Below, in pieces: positions 54,881 to 63,517 of a stretch of DNA of 64,000 bases. Below the pieces are notes generated by a model. The model searched no databases, was not told the origin of the DNA, and was given only the letters and a program-made list of their open reading frames with translations. The DNA is from DASRHY01 sp035650275 (lineage in GTDB: Bacteria > Actinomycetota > Actinomycetes > Propionibacteriales > Kribbellaceae). A program made the translations under genes and the position numbers. The stretch covers positions 1 to 64,000 of the forward strand of contig DASRHY010000069.1 of the NCBI GenBank assembly GCA_035650275.1, given 5' to 3'. The first letter of the stretch is position 1. Every line of letters starts with the position of its first letter.

Positions 54881-55612
54881 ATGACCACTACCACTGCTGG
54901 TGCGCGAAAGGTCACCGTGCGCCGCGAACCGCGCGACCTGCGCCGGTTCTGGCGGCTGCTGATCGCCATCGCGCTGCCGATCGGGCCGCTCGGCGTGACG
55001 GTCGCGCGCGGCATCATGCCGTACTGGACCAACGACGACGGGCGCACCATCGTCGAGAAGTCCGCCGCACATCCGGATCTGCTGAACGCGAGCGCCTGGA
55101 TGATGCTGGTGCTCTTCCCTCCGTTGCTGCTGGGGATGCTCGTTCTCGGGTACGTCGCCCGCCGGGGCGCCCCGGTGCTCGCCACCGTCGGCGCCGGGCT
55201 GAGCTTCCTCGCGTACGCCGACTGGGGTGTCGCCGGTGACAGCGACTACACCATCCTGACCATGCACGATGCGGGCTTCGACGTCGACACGATCTACCGG
55301 GTCGTCGACGCCGGCTACGCGCATCCGGTCGCGACGGTCAGCGGTCTCGGCTGGGTGGCCGGGCACATCCTCGGCATGATCCTGCTCGGCATCGCGCTGT
55401 ACCGGGCGCGGGTGGTGGCGCGCTGGGTCGGCATCGCGCTGGCGGTGTCGCAGCCGATCCACCTGATCTCGGCGATCATCGTGCCGAGCCGGCTGCTGGA
55501 CGTGACGCTGGGCTGGGGGCTCACGACAGTGGGGTTCGTGATGGTCTCGGCCGCGATCGCGCGGATGCCGGACGACGAATGGGACCTGCGGCCGGTCCGC
55601 GTGCGGGAATAG
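54881..55612 (+). CDS. Membrane protein of unknown function
   Basis: A 243-residue protein with about six hydrophobic helices (LLIAIALPIGPLGVTVARG, WMMLVLFPPLLLGMLVLGYVA, GLGWVAGHILGMILLGIALY, WVGIALAVSQPIHLISAIIV). No known domain is recognised. GGAGG lies 9 nt before the ATG. It is divergent from the histidine kinase gene and may be its target, since such pairs are frequent; this is only inference. Confidence 0.7.
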   Translation: MTTTTAGARKVTVRREPRDLRRFWRLLIAIALPIGPLGVTVARGIMPYWTNDDGRTIVEKSAAHPDLLNASAWMMLVLFPPLLLGMLVLGYVARRGAPVLATVGAGLSFLAYADWGVAGDSDYTILTMHDAGFDVDTIYRVVDAGYAHPVATVSGLGWVAGHILGMILLGIALYRARVVARWVGIALAVSQPIHLISAIIVPSRLLDVTLGWGLTTVGFVMVSAAIARMPDDEWDLRPVRVRE

Positions 55613-55719
55613 CGGCCCGATTCGCGCCGTTGACGGTGACAGTGGCACAATCGTGCGTTGGTTCCGGTTCACCTCCGCGTCCGCGGGGGACCCGGGCCGC
55701 CTTTGACTCGAGGAGACCC

Positions 55720-55926
55720 ATGAAGAGCGACATCCACCCGACCTACGTGGAGACCACGGTCACCTGTACCTGTGGGAACACGTTCACCACGCGCTCGACG
55801 GCGGAGAACGGCATCATTCATGCCGACGTCTGCTCGAACTGCCACCCGTTCTACACCGGCAAGCAGAAGATTCTGGACACCGGTGGTCGGGTCGCGCGCT
55901 TCGAGAAGCGTTACGCCAAGAAGTAG
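55720..55926 (+). CDS. rpmE: Ribosomal protein L31 (zinc-binding form)
   Basis: A 68-residue ribosomal protein. The four Cys (CTCGNTF and CSNCHPFYTG) form the zinc knuckle of the C+ form of L31, not the zinc-free C- form. GAGGAG lies just upstream of the ATG. A strong hairpin follows directly, then prfA, an order conserved in actinobacteria. Confidence 0.96.
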   Translation: MKSDIHPTYVETTVTCTCGNTFTTRSTAENGIIHADVCSNCHPFYTGKQKILDTGGRVARFEKRYAKK

Positions 55927-55933
55927 CTGGCTT

Positions 55934-55979
55934 ACGGCGCCGGTCCTGCGAACCCCACGAGGTTCGGGACCGGCGCCGT
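55934..55979 (+). terminator. Strong hairpin terminator after rpmE
   Basis: A long stem (CGGCGCCGGTCC with its complement, plus an inner CGAACC/GGTTCG stem) spans 46 nt with a short loop, and is followed by GTTGCGTTG. It starts 7 nt after the rpmE stop. The GC-rich form without a T-run is common in this group. Confidence 0.8.
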
Positions 55980-56001
55980 TGCGTTGTCACGGCCACCGAG
56001 T

Positions 56002-56057
56002 GTGTGTTCACGAATCGCCAGCGGACCGGCCGGATTCCTGGCGATTCGTGAACACAC
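56002..56057. repeat. 20-bp inverted repeat upstream of prfA
   Basis: A perfect 20-nt arm (GTGTGTTCACGAATCGCCAG, 56002-56021) is repeated in reverse at 56038-56057, separated by a 16-nt loop. It lies 19 nt before the prfA start and includes no gene. It has the size of a mobile palindromic element, but could also be an RNA structure controlling prfA. Confidence 0.75.
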
Positions 56058-56076
56058 TCGATGAGGAGAGGCGCGG

Positions 56077-57156
56077 ATGTTCGAGGCGGTCGAGGGGTTG
56101 AAGGCGGAGTACGCCGAGCTGGAACGGCAGATGGCGGACCCGGCGCTGCACTCTGACCAGACGGTGGCGCGCAGGGTCGGTAAGCGGTACGCCGGGCTGG
56201 CGCCGATCGTCCGCACGTACGACGAGTGGCTGCGGACCGCGGGCGACATCGAGGCCGCGCGCGAGCTCGCGGGGGAGGACCCGGCGTTCGCCGAGGAGGC
56301 GACCCGGCTGGAGCACCGGCGCGAGGAGCTCGCCGAGAAGCTGCGGTTCTTGCTGGTCCCGCGGGACCCGGGCGACGACAAGGACGCGCTCCTGGAGATC
56401 AAGGCCGGCGAGGGCGGTGACGAGTCCGCGCTGTTCGCCGGCGACCTGCTCAAGATGTACCTCAAGTATGCCGAGTCGCAGGGCTGGAAGACCGAGGTGC
56501 TGGACGCCGCCGAGTCCGACCTCGGCGGGTACAAGTCGGTCACCGTCGCGGTGAAGGCGAAAGGTACGCCGGAGCCGGGCGACGCGCCGTACGCGAAGCT
56601 CAAGTTCGAGGGTGGCGTGCACCGGGTGCAGCGGGTGCCGGTGACCGAGTCGCAGGGCCGGATCCACACCTCGGCCGCCGGCGTGCTGGTGCTGCCGGAG
56701 GCCGAGGAGGTGGACGTCGAGGTCGACCAGAACGACCTGCGGATCGACGTCTTCCGTTCCTCCGGCCCGGGCGGTCAGAGCGTCAACACCACCGACTCCG
56801 CGGTCCGGATCACGCACCTGCCGACCGGGATCGTGGTCTCGATGCAGAACGAGAAGTCTCAGCTGCAGAACCGGGAGCAGGCGATGCGAGTGCTGCGCGC
56901 CCGGCTGCTCGCGGCGGCCCAGGAGGAGGCCGAGAAGGAGGCCGCGGACGCCCGCCGGTCGCAGATCCGCACCGTCGACCGGTCCGAGCGGATCCGCACC
57001 TACAACTTCCCGGAGAACCGGATCTCCGACCACCGGGTCGGGTACAAGGCGTACAACCTCGACCACTTCCTCGGCGGTGAGCTGGCGCCGGTGGTCCAGG
57101 CTCTCACCGAGGCCGATCTCGCCGAGCGCCTGGCCGCTGTCGACACCACGTCATGA
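56077..57156 (+). CDS. prfA: Peptide chain release factor 1
   Basis: A 359-residue class I release factor. The GGQ motif (SSGPGGQSVNTTDSAVRI) triggers peptide release on the ribosome; domain 2 with the PxT codon-recognition region and domain 4 are of normal length. GGAGAGG lies upstream of ATG 56077. Translation ends overlapping the prmC start as ATGA; the methyltransferase modifies the Gln of GGQ. Confidence 0.95.
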   Translation: MFEAVEGLKAEYAELERQMADPALHSDQTVARRVGKRYAGLAPIVRTYDEWLRTAGDIEAARELAGEDPAFAEEATRLEHRREELAEKLRFLLVPRDPGDDKDALLEIKAGEGGDESALFAGDLLKMYLKYAESQGWKTEVLDAAESDLGGYKSVTVAVKAKGTPEPGDAPYAKLKFEGGVHRVQRVPVTESQGRIHTSAAGVLVLPEAEEVDVEVDQNDLRIDVFRSSGPGGQSVNTTDSAVRITHLPTGIVVSMQNEKSQLQNREQAMRVLRARLLAAAQEEAEKEAADARRSQIRTVDRSERIRTYNFPENRISDHRVGYKAYNLDHFLGGELAPVVQALTEADLAERLAAVDTTS

Positions 57157-57989
57157 CCGCCGCGCGGACCGTCGTCGCCGGTGCCGAGCAGGTGCTGGCG
57201 GCGGCCGGTGTCGAGTCACCCGGGTACGACGCGGCCGAGCTGCTCGCGCACGTGTGCGGCACCACCCGGAGCCGGCTCACGCTGCTGGACGTGACCGCCG
57301 AGCAGCAGGCGGCGTACGCCGAGCTGGTGAAGCGCCGCGCGGCCCGCGAGCCGCTGCAGCACCTGACGGGTACGGCGGCATTCCGGTACCGGGAGCTGGC
57401 CATCGGTCCGGGTGTGTTCGTTCCGCGGCCGGAGACCGAGGTGATGGTCGGCTGGGTGCTGGAACGCCTGACAGGTGCGGATCGGCCGCTGGTCGTCGAC
57501 CTGTGCGCCGGGTCGGGCGCGATCGCGGGTGCGATCGCGACGGAGCATCCGGGCAGCGTCGTGCACGCAGTGGAGAAGTCGGCCGAGGCCTGTGTCTGGG
57601 CCCGGCACAACCTGGTCGGCACCGGTGTCACTTTGCATGAGGGAGACATCGACGACTGCCTGCGGGAGCTGGACGGACAGGTCGACGTGGTCGTCGCCAA
57701 CCCGCCGTACATCCCGCTGGCGGCGTGGGAGTCGGTCGCCGCCGAGGCGCGTGACTACGACCCGGCGCTGGCCCTGTGGTCCGGCGACGACGGGCTGGAC
57801 GCGATCCGTGTGGTGGCCGCGACCGCCGCCAGGCTGTTGAAGCGGGGCGGCTGGTTCGCCTGCGAGCACGCCGACGTCCAGGGTGAGTCGGCGCCCGCTG
57901 TGTTCGCGGCCACCGGCGACTTCGCCGCGGTGCGCGACCAGCCCGACCTGGCCGGCCGGGCCCGGTTCGCCACCGGCCGGCGGATCTGA
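57153..57989 (+). CDS. prmC: Release factor glutamine methyltransferase
   Basis: A 278-residue SAM-dependent enzyme that methylates the GGQ Gln of release factors. The N-terminal helical domain (AEQVLAAAGVESPGYDAAELLAHVCG) precedes the Rossmann domain with the SAM motif VDLCAGSGAIAGAIA and the catalytic NPPY (VVANPPYIPLAAWES). The ATGA overlap with prfA couples enzyme and substrate. Confidence 0.94.
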   Translation: MTAARTVVAGAEQVLAAAGVESPGYDAAELLAHVCGTTRSRLTLLDVTAEQQAAYAELVKRRAAREPLQHLTGTAAFRYRELAIGPGVFVPRPETEVMVGWVLERLTGADRPLVVDLCAGSGAIAGAIATEHPGSVVHAVEKSAEACVWARHNLVGTGVTLHEGDIDDCLRELDGQVDVVVANPPYIPLAAWESVAAEARDYDPALALWSGDDGLDAIRVVAATAARLLKRGGWFACEHADVQGESAPAVFAATGDFAAVRDQPDLAGRARFATGRRI

Positions 57990-58036
57990 GGTAGTTCTCG
58001 AGCGCGCCGCCGACGCGCTGCGCTACCTCGACGAGC

Positions 58037-58424
58037 TCAGCCAGCCGTCGCCATCGCCAGCGCGACCATCGCGACGACGGCCTCGGCGTCCGACACGCCC
58101 TGGTCCACGCACAGCGACCGCCAGGTCGGGAACGCCGCCGCGTGTCCGAGCACCGCACCGACCCGGCGTCGCCGCGCGCCGCGGACCCGGAACGGCGCCA
58201 GCAGCAGGCCGCGCCAGTAGAGGTCCCGGGCCGCGAGCCGTTCGCGCTGGCTCGCGGGCATCGCGGCACGGTCACGGTGCGACAGCGCGAGCATGTCCTG
58301 GCCGTCGCGGTAGAAGCGGTACAGGTCGGTCAGCGCCGCGCGCAGCCGTCCCTCCGGGTCGCCACCTTGCTCCACGCCTCCGGGTCGGGCGGCACCTGCT
58401 GGGCGAGGTACGGCCTGCGGCTGC
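58037..58424 (-). pseudogene. Truncated, frameshifted TetR-family regulator
   Basis: The frame 58375-58037 encodes the C-terminal ligand-binding part of a TetR-type regulator (RLRAALTDLYRFYRDG, then RGARRRRVGAVLGHAAAFPTWRSLCV). Just upstream, another frame encodes YLAQQVPPDPEAWSKVA, the expected preceding residues, so a single-base shift separates them. The N-terminal helix-turn-helix is missing entirely. It lies directly after the lipoprotein gene and cannot be functional as it stands. Confidence 0.6.
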
Positions 58425-59402
58425 CTACTCGTAGGTGACCAGCTCGGGACGAGGACGTAGCGCGAGCACCTGCGCGGGGGTCATCAGCTTCCCGCGCCGA
58501 GCGTCCTCGTCGTAGAACAGCTTGAAGCCCGCGTGCACGCCGGGTGCCAAGTCCGGGGTGAGCTTGCGCCAGGTGGAGATCTTGTCCGTCATGTGCCCGA
58601 TGCCGTCGATGGACTTGACCACGACCACGCCGGGGTGCTTCTTCAGCGCCTTCTCGTTCGAGACGACCCGTCGGGAAAGCTGGTGGAACACGAACACCTT
58701 CTCCGGCAGGTCGTGCCGGGTGACCAGGCCGCCCAGGTACGCCGCGATCGTGTCCAGCTCGGCGCCGCTGGTGCGGCCGAACACCCGGCCCGGCACCTGG
58801 CCGGGGCCGACCGCCCACTCCGGGTCGAAGGCCAGCCCGACGTCGGGCATCGACAGCCACCTCTCGTACCGCTTGATCTCGCGCAGCGGGTTCGCCCGGC
58901 CCGGTTGCACGTCGAGCAGCAGCAGCATCCGGTGCCTGCGGGCGACGGCCAGGTAGCGGTCCACTTCGGCGTCGTCGACCCGGCTGCGGTACATGCCGTC
59001 CGCGCCGCCCTTGGCCTGGGCGAGGACCACGATCAGCTCCATCACCGGCAGCGGCACCCGGCCGGAGGCGTACGACGTCGCGAGCCGCTCCAGCCGGGCG
59101 GCTCGGGCGTCCAGGTCCGAGTCCAGCGGGCCGAGCGCGGGCGAGCCGGGCAGGCCGACGTACGCGACCAGCTGGTGCCGGGGGAACACGGTCCTTCCGC
59201 CGCGGGGCAGTTCGTTCCTCGCCCGGACCGGCTGGGTCGCGGTCGGCGTCGTGGTTGCGGACGCGCCGACCGGGGGCGGATAGTCCTCGCAGCCGACGAT
59301 CGCCCCGCAGCACAGCAGGACGGCAGATACCGCGTACGTCGGGCGTAACACCTCGCTCAGTCTGCCCTGCCCGCGACCGGACCCGCACATCGCCGCGCGC
59401 AT
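58425..59402 (-). CDS. Secreted lipoprotein of unknown function
   Basis: A 325-residue lipoprotein. The hydrophobic stretch SAVLLCCGAIVGC has a lipobox ending at Cys 33, followed by a Thr/Pro-rich linker. The mature domain has patterns (HQLVAYVGLPGSPALGPLD, then VDRYLAVARRHRMLLLLDVQPG) resembling a TIM-barrel such as a glycoside hydrolase-like fold, but no catalytic residues are assigned. ATG 59402 overlaps the add TGA by one base, so it is coupled to it. The decayed TetR gene follows. Confidence 0.75.
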   Translation of the reverse strand: MRAAMCGSGRGQGRLSEVLRPTYAVSAVLLCCGAIVGCEDYPPPVGASATTTPTATQPVRARNELPRGGRTVFPRHQLVAYVGLPGSPALGPLDSDLDARAARLERLATSYASGRVPLPVMELIVVLAQAKGGADGMYRSRVDDAEVDRYLAVARRHRMLLLLDVQPGRANPLREIKRYERWLSMPDVGLAFDPEWAVGPGQVPGRVFGRTSGAELDTIAAYLGGLVTRHDLPEKVFVFHQLSRRVVSNEKALKKHPGVVVVKSIDGIGHMTDKISTWRKLTPDLAPGVHAGFKLFYDEDARRGKLMTPAQVLALRPRPELVTYE

Positions 59403-60424
59403 CAGCCGGCGGCGTACCCGTCGATCTCCGCGAGCAACGCGGCCTTGACGGCGTCGTCGGCGAACGAGTGCCTGACCGCTGCCCGGGCCAGGTCCGCGAG
59501 GCCGTGCCCATCCAGACCCAGCAGCCGGGCCGCGACGGCGTACTCGGTGTTGAGGTCGGTACCGAACATCGGCGGGTCGTCGGAGTTGATCGTCACCTGC
59601 ACCCCGGCCGCGACCATCACCGGCAATGGGTGATCGTCCAGCGTCGCGACCGCCCGGGTGGCGACGTTCGATGTCGGGCACACCTCGAGCGGGATCCCGG
59701 TGCTCGCAAGGTGCGCGAGCAGGGCGGGGTCCTGCACCGCCGACGTACCGTGGCCGATCCGCTCGGCGCCGAGCAGTCGGAGCGCGTCCCAGATCGTCTC
59801 CGGCCCGGTGGTCTCGCCCGCATGCGGCACGCTGTGCAGGCCGGCCGCGCGGGCGGCGTCGAAGAACGGCTGGAACTGCGGTCGCGGTACCCCGATCTCC
59901 GGCCCGCCGAGCCCGAACCCGACCAGCCCGTCCGGCCGCAGCCGGGTCGCCACGTCCAGCGTCGCCTCCGCGGCCGGCAGCCCGTCCTCGCCCGGGATGT
60001 CGAAGATCCAGCGCAGCGTGACACCGAGTTCCTTCTCGGCCGCGGTCCGGGCGTCCTCGATCGCCTCGCAGAACGCCTCCGCCGCGATCCCGCGCGCCAT
60101 CGACGTGTACGGCGTCACGGTGAGCTCGGCGTACCGGACCTGCTGCCGGGCCAAGTCCCGGGCGACCTCGTATGTCAGCATCCGCACGTCGTCCGGGGTC
60201 CGGATCAGGTCCACCACGGTCAAGTACAGCTCGACGAAGTGCGCGAAGTCGGAGAAGACGAAGTACGCCGCCAGCTCGGCCGGGTCCGCCGGCACCGCCG
60301 ACCCCGGGTGCCGTGCGGCCAGCTCGGCTACGATCCGCGGCGACGCCGAGCCGACGTGGTGCACGTGCAGCTCAGCCTTTGGCAGTCCGGCTATGAAGGC
60401 CGGCAGATCGGATTGTGCGCTCAT
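59402..60424 (-). CDS. add: Adenosine deaminase
   Basis: A 340-residue amidohydrolase. AELHVHHVGS gives the HxH zinc ligands (reading HVH), HAGETTGPETIWDAL holds a further His and the catalytic Glu, and ERIGHGTSAVQDP and INSDDPPMFG complete the metal site. The variant AELHVHHVGSASP instead of the usual HLDG is typical of one subgroup that may prefer a modified adenosine. It deaminates adenosine to inosine in purine salvage. It is divergent from sua5. Confidence 0.88.
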   Translation of the reverse strand: MSAQSDLPAFIAGLPKAELHVHHVGSASPRIVAELAARHPGSAVPADPAELAAYFVFSDFAHFVELYLTVVDLIRTPDDVRMLTYEVARDLARQQVRYAELTVTPYTSMARGIAAEAFCEAIEDARTAAEKELGVTLRWIFDIPGEDGLPAAEATLDVATRLRPDGLVGFGLGGPEIGVPRPQFQPFFDAARAAGLHSVPHAGETTGPETIWDALRLLGAERIGHGTSAVQDPALLAHLASTGIPLEVCPTSNVATRAVATLDDHPLPVMVAAGVQVTINSDDPPMFGTDLNTEYAVAARLLGLDGHGLADLARAAVRHSFADDAVKAALLAEIDGYAAG

Positions 60425-60446
60425 GTGCCGGAAATCCTACTGAGGC

Positions 60447-60488
60447 GAGGCGGTGCGGGCCCGGCCCGGCCCGAGCCCGCACCGCCTC
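60447..60488. repeat. 14-bp inverted repeat between add and sua5
   Basis: Arms 60447-60460 (GAGGCGGTGCGGGC) and 60475-60488 are perfectly complementary, with a 14-nt GC-only loop. It lies 23 nt upstream of the add start, in a divergent promoter region, where a terminator would not be expected. It may be an extragenic palindrome. Confidence 0.7.
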
Positions 60489-60495
60489 CGCCCCA

Positions 60496-60593
60496 CCGCA
60501 CATTCGCGTGGTTAACCCGCCGAACGGAGGGTTCGCCCCGGTCATGCGCGGCGATAACCCTCGATTCGCGTGGTTGACCACGCGAATGTGCGG
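60496..60593. repeat. Nested palindromes between add and sua5
   Basis: A 17-nt arm at 60496-60512 is perfectly complementary to 60577-60593. The same core (ATTCGCGTGGT) appears a second time at 60564-60574, forming a 2-nt-loop hairpin with 60577-60587. So one right arm can pair with either left copy. The sequence resembles a REP-like element; nothing in it codes for protein. Confidence 0.8.
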
Positions 60594-60638
60594 GGCTCGC
60601 GCGGGGGCGCTGGGCCCTCGCTCCGTCCGGATGGGACG

Positions 60639-61598
60639 ATGCCTGTCGTGAGTGAGCGTTTCGTCTTCACCGGTACCGATGTCTGGCCTTCGTACTCGGC
60701 CGCCGTCGACGCGATCCTCGAGGGCCAGCTGGTGGTGTTCCCGACCGACACCGTGTACGGCATCGCCGCCGACGCGTTCAAGCCGGACGCGGTCCAGCGG
60801 CTGCTGGACGCGAAGGGCCGCGGTCGCGACATGCCGCCACCGGTGCTGATCTCCGCGGTCGAGACGCTGGACGCGCTCGCCGCCTCGGTCAGTGACGCGG
60901 CCCGCGCGCTGTGCGAGGCTTTCTGGCCCGGCGCGCTGACGGTGATCTGCCTGGCGCAGACGTCGCTGATGTGGGACCTCGGTGAGACCAAGGGCACCGT
61001 CGCGCTGCGGGTACCGAACCACGAGAACACCCGCGAGCTGCTCAGCCGCACCGGCCCGCTCGCGGTGTCGTCCGCGAACATCAGTGGAAAGCCGGCCGCC
61101 ACGGACGTGTACGACGCCGAGCGGCAGCTGGGTGACTCGGTCCGGGTGTACCTGGACGGCGGTTCGCTGGCCGACACGGCCGAGACCGCACTGCCGTCGA
61201 CGATCGTTGACGTGACCGGCGACGTGCCGCGGGTTGTTCGGCTCGGGGCGATCAGTCTCGACCAGCTCCGTGAGGTCGCGCCCGAGACCATCGGGCCGGA
61301 CGGCGAGCTGCCACCCGAGCCCGCACCGGGCGCTACCGAGGAGAGCTCTCTCGAGCCCGAGGCGGTCGCCGTACCTGAGACGGTCGCTGAGCCCGAAGCC
61401 ACCGAACCCGATGCTGGCGCCGAGCCCGAAGCCACCGAACCTGACGCCGCCGCCGAACCCCAAGCCGCTGCCGAGGCCGACGCGGTCGCCGAACCTGAAG
61501 CAGTGGTCGAGCCGCCGCCGGTGGACGAGACGGAGGCCGGGTCCGCGGAGTCCCGGCCGTCACAGGATGCCCGGCCGTCGGACGGGTCGGCGTCGTAG
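60639..61598 (+). CDS. Threonylcarbamoyl-AMP synthase (Sua5/YrdC) with acidic tail
   Basis: A 319-residue protein. Residues 10-200 form a YrdC/Sua5 domain (GQLVVFPTDTVYGIAADAF, PVLISAVETLDALA, GTVALRVPNHENTRELL, PLAVSSANISGKP) that makes threonylcarbamoyl-AMP for the tRNA t6A modification. The last 100 residues are an acidic Glu/Pro/Ala tail with repeats such as EPEATEPDAGAEPEATEPDA, not found in most homologues. ATG 60639 is chosen; GTG 60648 is possible. The stop lies 3 nt before the next gene. Confidence 0.9.
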   Translation: MPVVSERFVFTGTDVWPSYSAAVDAILEGQLVVFPTDTVYGIAADAFKPDAVQRLLDAKGRGRDMPPPVLISAVETLDALAASVSDAARALCEAFWPGALTVICLAQTSLMWDLGETKGTVALRVPNHENTRELLSRTGPLAVSSANISGKPAATDVYDAERQLGDSVRVYLDGGSLADTAETALPSTIVDVTGDVPRVVRLGAISLDQLREVAPETIGPDGELPPEPAPGATEESSLEPEAVAVPETVAEPEATEPDAGAEPEATEPDAAAEPQAAAEADAVAEPEAVVEPPPVDETEAGSAESRPSQDARPSDGSAS

Positions 61599-61601
61599 CC
61601 G

Positions 61602-62735
61602 ATGCGCGAGTACCTGCTGGTGATGTTCGTGGCCGGCGCCACGACGTTCCTGCTGACCGGGGTGGCCCGGCAGTTCGCGACCAAGGTGGGTGCGGTCGCG
61701 AAGGTGCGGACCCGGGACGTACACGCGATCCCGATCCCGTACTTCGGCGGCGTCGCGATCATGGCCGGACTGACCGCCGCGTTCCTGGTCGCGAGCTCGC
61801 TACCGTTCCTCGGCAGCGACCGCCAGGTCGGCATCGACTCGCGTGCCGTGCTGCTCGGCGGGCTGGTGATCTGCGCCGTCGGTGTGGTGGACGACCTGCT
61901 CGAGCTCGACGCGATCACCAAACTGGCCGGCGAGGTGCTCGCGGTCGGCGTGATCGTTGCCCAGGGCATCCAGCTGTACTGGATCCCGCTGCCCGGCGGC
62001 ATCCTGGCGCCACCGCCGGCCCAGCTGGCGGTGATCACGGCCGGCATCCTGCTGGTCTCGATGAACGCGGTGAACTTCGTCGACGGGCTGGACGGCCTGG
62101 CCGCGGGCGTGGTCGCGATCGGCGCCCTGGCGTTCTTCACGTACTCGTACCTGCTGAACGTCGAGCAGGGCCTGACCCGCGCCACCACCGCCTCGCTGAT
62201 CACCGCCGCGCTGACCGGCGCCTGCCTCGGCTTCCTGCCGCACAACTTCTTCCCGGCCCGGGTGTTCATGGGCGACTCCGGCGCGCTGCTGATCGGCCTG
62301 ATGCTGGCCGCGTCCACGATCAGCCTGACCGGGCAGATGGACTCCAAGGCGATCCCGTACGAGCCTGGTGGCTCCAGCCTGCTGCCGACGCTGCTGCCAC
62401 TGGTGCTGCCGGTTGCGGTGCTGGCGATCCCGGCGCTCGACCTGACGATGGCCTACATCCGCCGGACCAAGGCGGGCCGCTCACCGCTGGCCGCGGACAA
62501 GCAGCACCTGCACCACCGGCTGCTGGAGCGCGGTCACTCGCACCGCCGCGCGGTGCTGCTGATGTACCTGTGGACGGCACTGATCGGGTTCGGCGTGGTC
62601 GTACTCGGCCTGCTGCTGTCCTGGTGGACCGTGCTGCTCGTGCTGGCCGTCACCGCCGCCGCGATCGTACTCACCACCGGACTGCCTGGACGGTCCTCGG
62701 TGAAGCCGTCCGCCAAGACCCCCACCAAGGCCTGA
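61602..62735 (+). CDS. MraY/WecA-family phospho-sugar transferase
   Basis: A 377-residue membrane enzyme with about 10 helices. DDLLELDAITKLAGEVLAV and MNAVNFVDGLDGLAAG (Asp-rich sites), FPARVFMGDSGALLIGL and HLHHRLLERGHSHR are diagnostic of the MraY/WecA/TagO family, which transfers a sugar-phosphate to undecaprenyl phosphate in cell-wall polymer synthesis. The HHRL motif points to the WecA rather than the MraY branch. It starts 3 nt after sua5. Confidence 0.92.
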   Translation: MREYLLVMFVAGATTFLLTGVARQFATKVGAVAKVRTRDVHAIPIPYFGGVAIMAGLTAAFLVASSLPFLGSDRQVGIDSRAVLLGGLVICAVGVVDDLLELDAITKLAGEVLAVGVIVAQGIQLYWIPLPGGILAPPPAQLAVITAGILLVSMNAVNFVDGLDGLAAGVVAIGALAFFTYSYLLNVEQGLTRATTASLITAALTGACLGFLPHNFFPARVFMGDSGALLIGLMLAASTISLTGQMDSKAIPYEPGGSSLLPTLLPLVLPVAVLAIPALDLTMAYIRRTKAGRSPLAADKQHLHHRLLERGHSHRRAVLLMYLWTALIGFGVVVLGLLLSWWTVLLVLAVTAAAIVLTTGLPGRSSVKPSAKTPTKA

Positions 62736-62739
62736 CGGC

Positions 62740-62794
62740 GGTCACAAGGGCCCGATGAACGACGACACGCCGGGTCACAAGGGCCCGATGAACG
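62740..62794 (+). repeat. Two 22-bp direct repeats before the atp region
   Basis: A 22-nt sequence starting GGTCACAAGGGCCCGATG occurs at 62740-62761 and 62773-62794, 33 nt apart. The first copy begins 4 nt after the stop of the WecA-like gene. It may be a regulatory site for the ATP synthase operon or a degenerate mobile repeat. Confidence 0.75.
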
Positions 62795-62962
62795 GTAGTA
62801 CCAGTGCGTGGAGTGGTAGGCCGTTTTGCTCGGGTCGAGATGCTTGTGCTACTTTTCACAAGCACAACGGCAGCACCCCGTAGCATCGCTTCGAAACCTG
62901 ACCCCGCCCACCGCGACGACTGGGTCCCCAATCCAGGTCGCCAGCACGGACGGAACCACCAG

Positions 62963-63427
62963 ATGGCTCCCAGCGACACCGCCGGACAGGCGACGCGGAA
63001 CCCCGCGTTGGCCATGTTGCGTGGCGCCCTGCTGGCCGCGGTGGTAGTCGGGGTCAACGCCGCCGCGGTCGCGGGTGTCGCGTCCGGCGCGGACGGGGTC
63101 TGGGGCGCACTGCTCGGGCTGCTGATGGTCGTCCTTTTCTCCGGTCTCGGCCTGCTGGCGCTGCACGCGTCGCGCCGGACCAGCCCGACCACCCAGCTGG
63201 CGGTCGCCCTCGGCTCGTACACCGGCCGGATCGCCGTCTTCGGCGCGCTGCTCGGCCTGGCGCTGAGCTCGGAATGGCTGGACGAGAACGTCGACCTCAC
63301 CGCCCTCGGGATCACCGCGCTGGTGGTCGTGATGGGCTGGATGGCCGGCGAGATCTGGGCCTGGACGCGCATGCGGATCCCGATCTACGACCTCGACCAG
63401 GACGCGACCGGGAAGGTGGCCGAATGA
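62963..63427 (+). CDS. Membrane protein upstream of the ATP synthase operon
   Basis: A 154-residue protein with about four hydrophobic helices (MLRGALLAAVVVGVNAAAVAGVA, GALLGLLMVVLFSGLGLLALHA, FGALLGLALSSEWL, ALVVVMGWMAGEIWAW). Its position suggests it is the ATP synthase I-type (AtpI) assembly helper commonly found here. ATG 62963 has only a weak ribosome binding site. It is followed by the AtpZ-like gene. Confidence 0.7.
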   Translation: MAPSDTAGQATRNPALAMLRGALLAAVVVGVNAAAVAGVASGADGVWGALLGLLMVVLFSGLGLLALHASRRTSPTTQLAVALGSYTGRIAVFGALLGLALSSEWLDENVDLTALGITALVVVMGWMAGEIWAWTRMRIPIYDLDQDATGKVAE

Positions 63428-63517
63428 CCACCCTCCGAAACGCTCCTATGACGGTGCCGGACGGCACCTGTGCCGATGTGACCCGGCCTGTCGCCGACTG
63501 CTACGGTTCGGGTGCCA

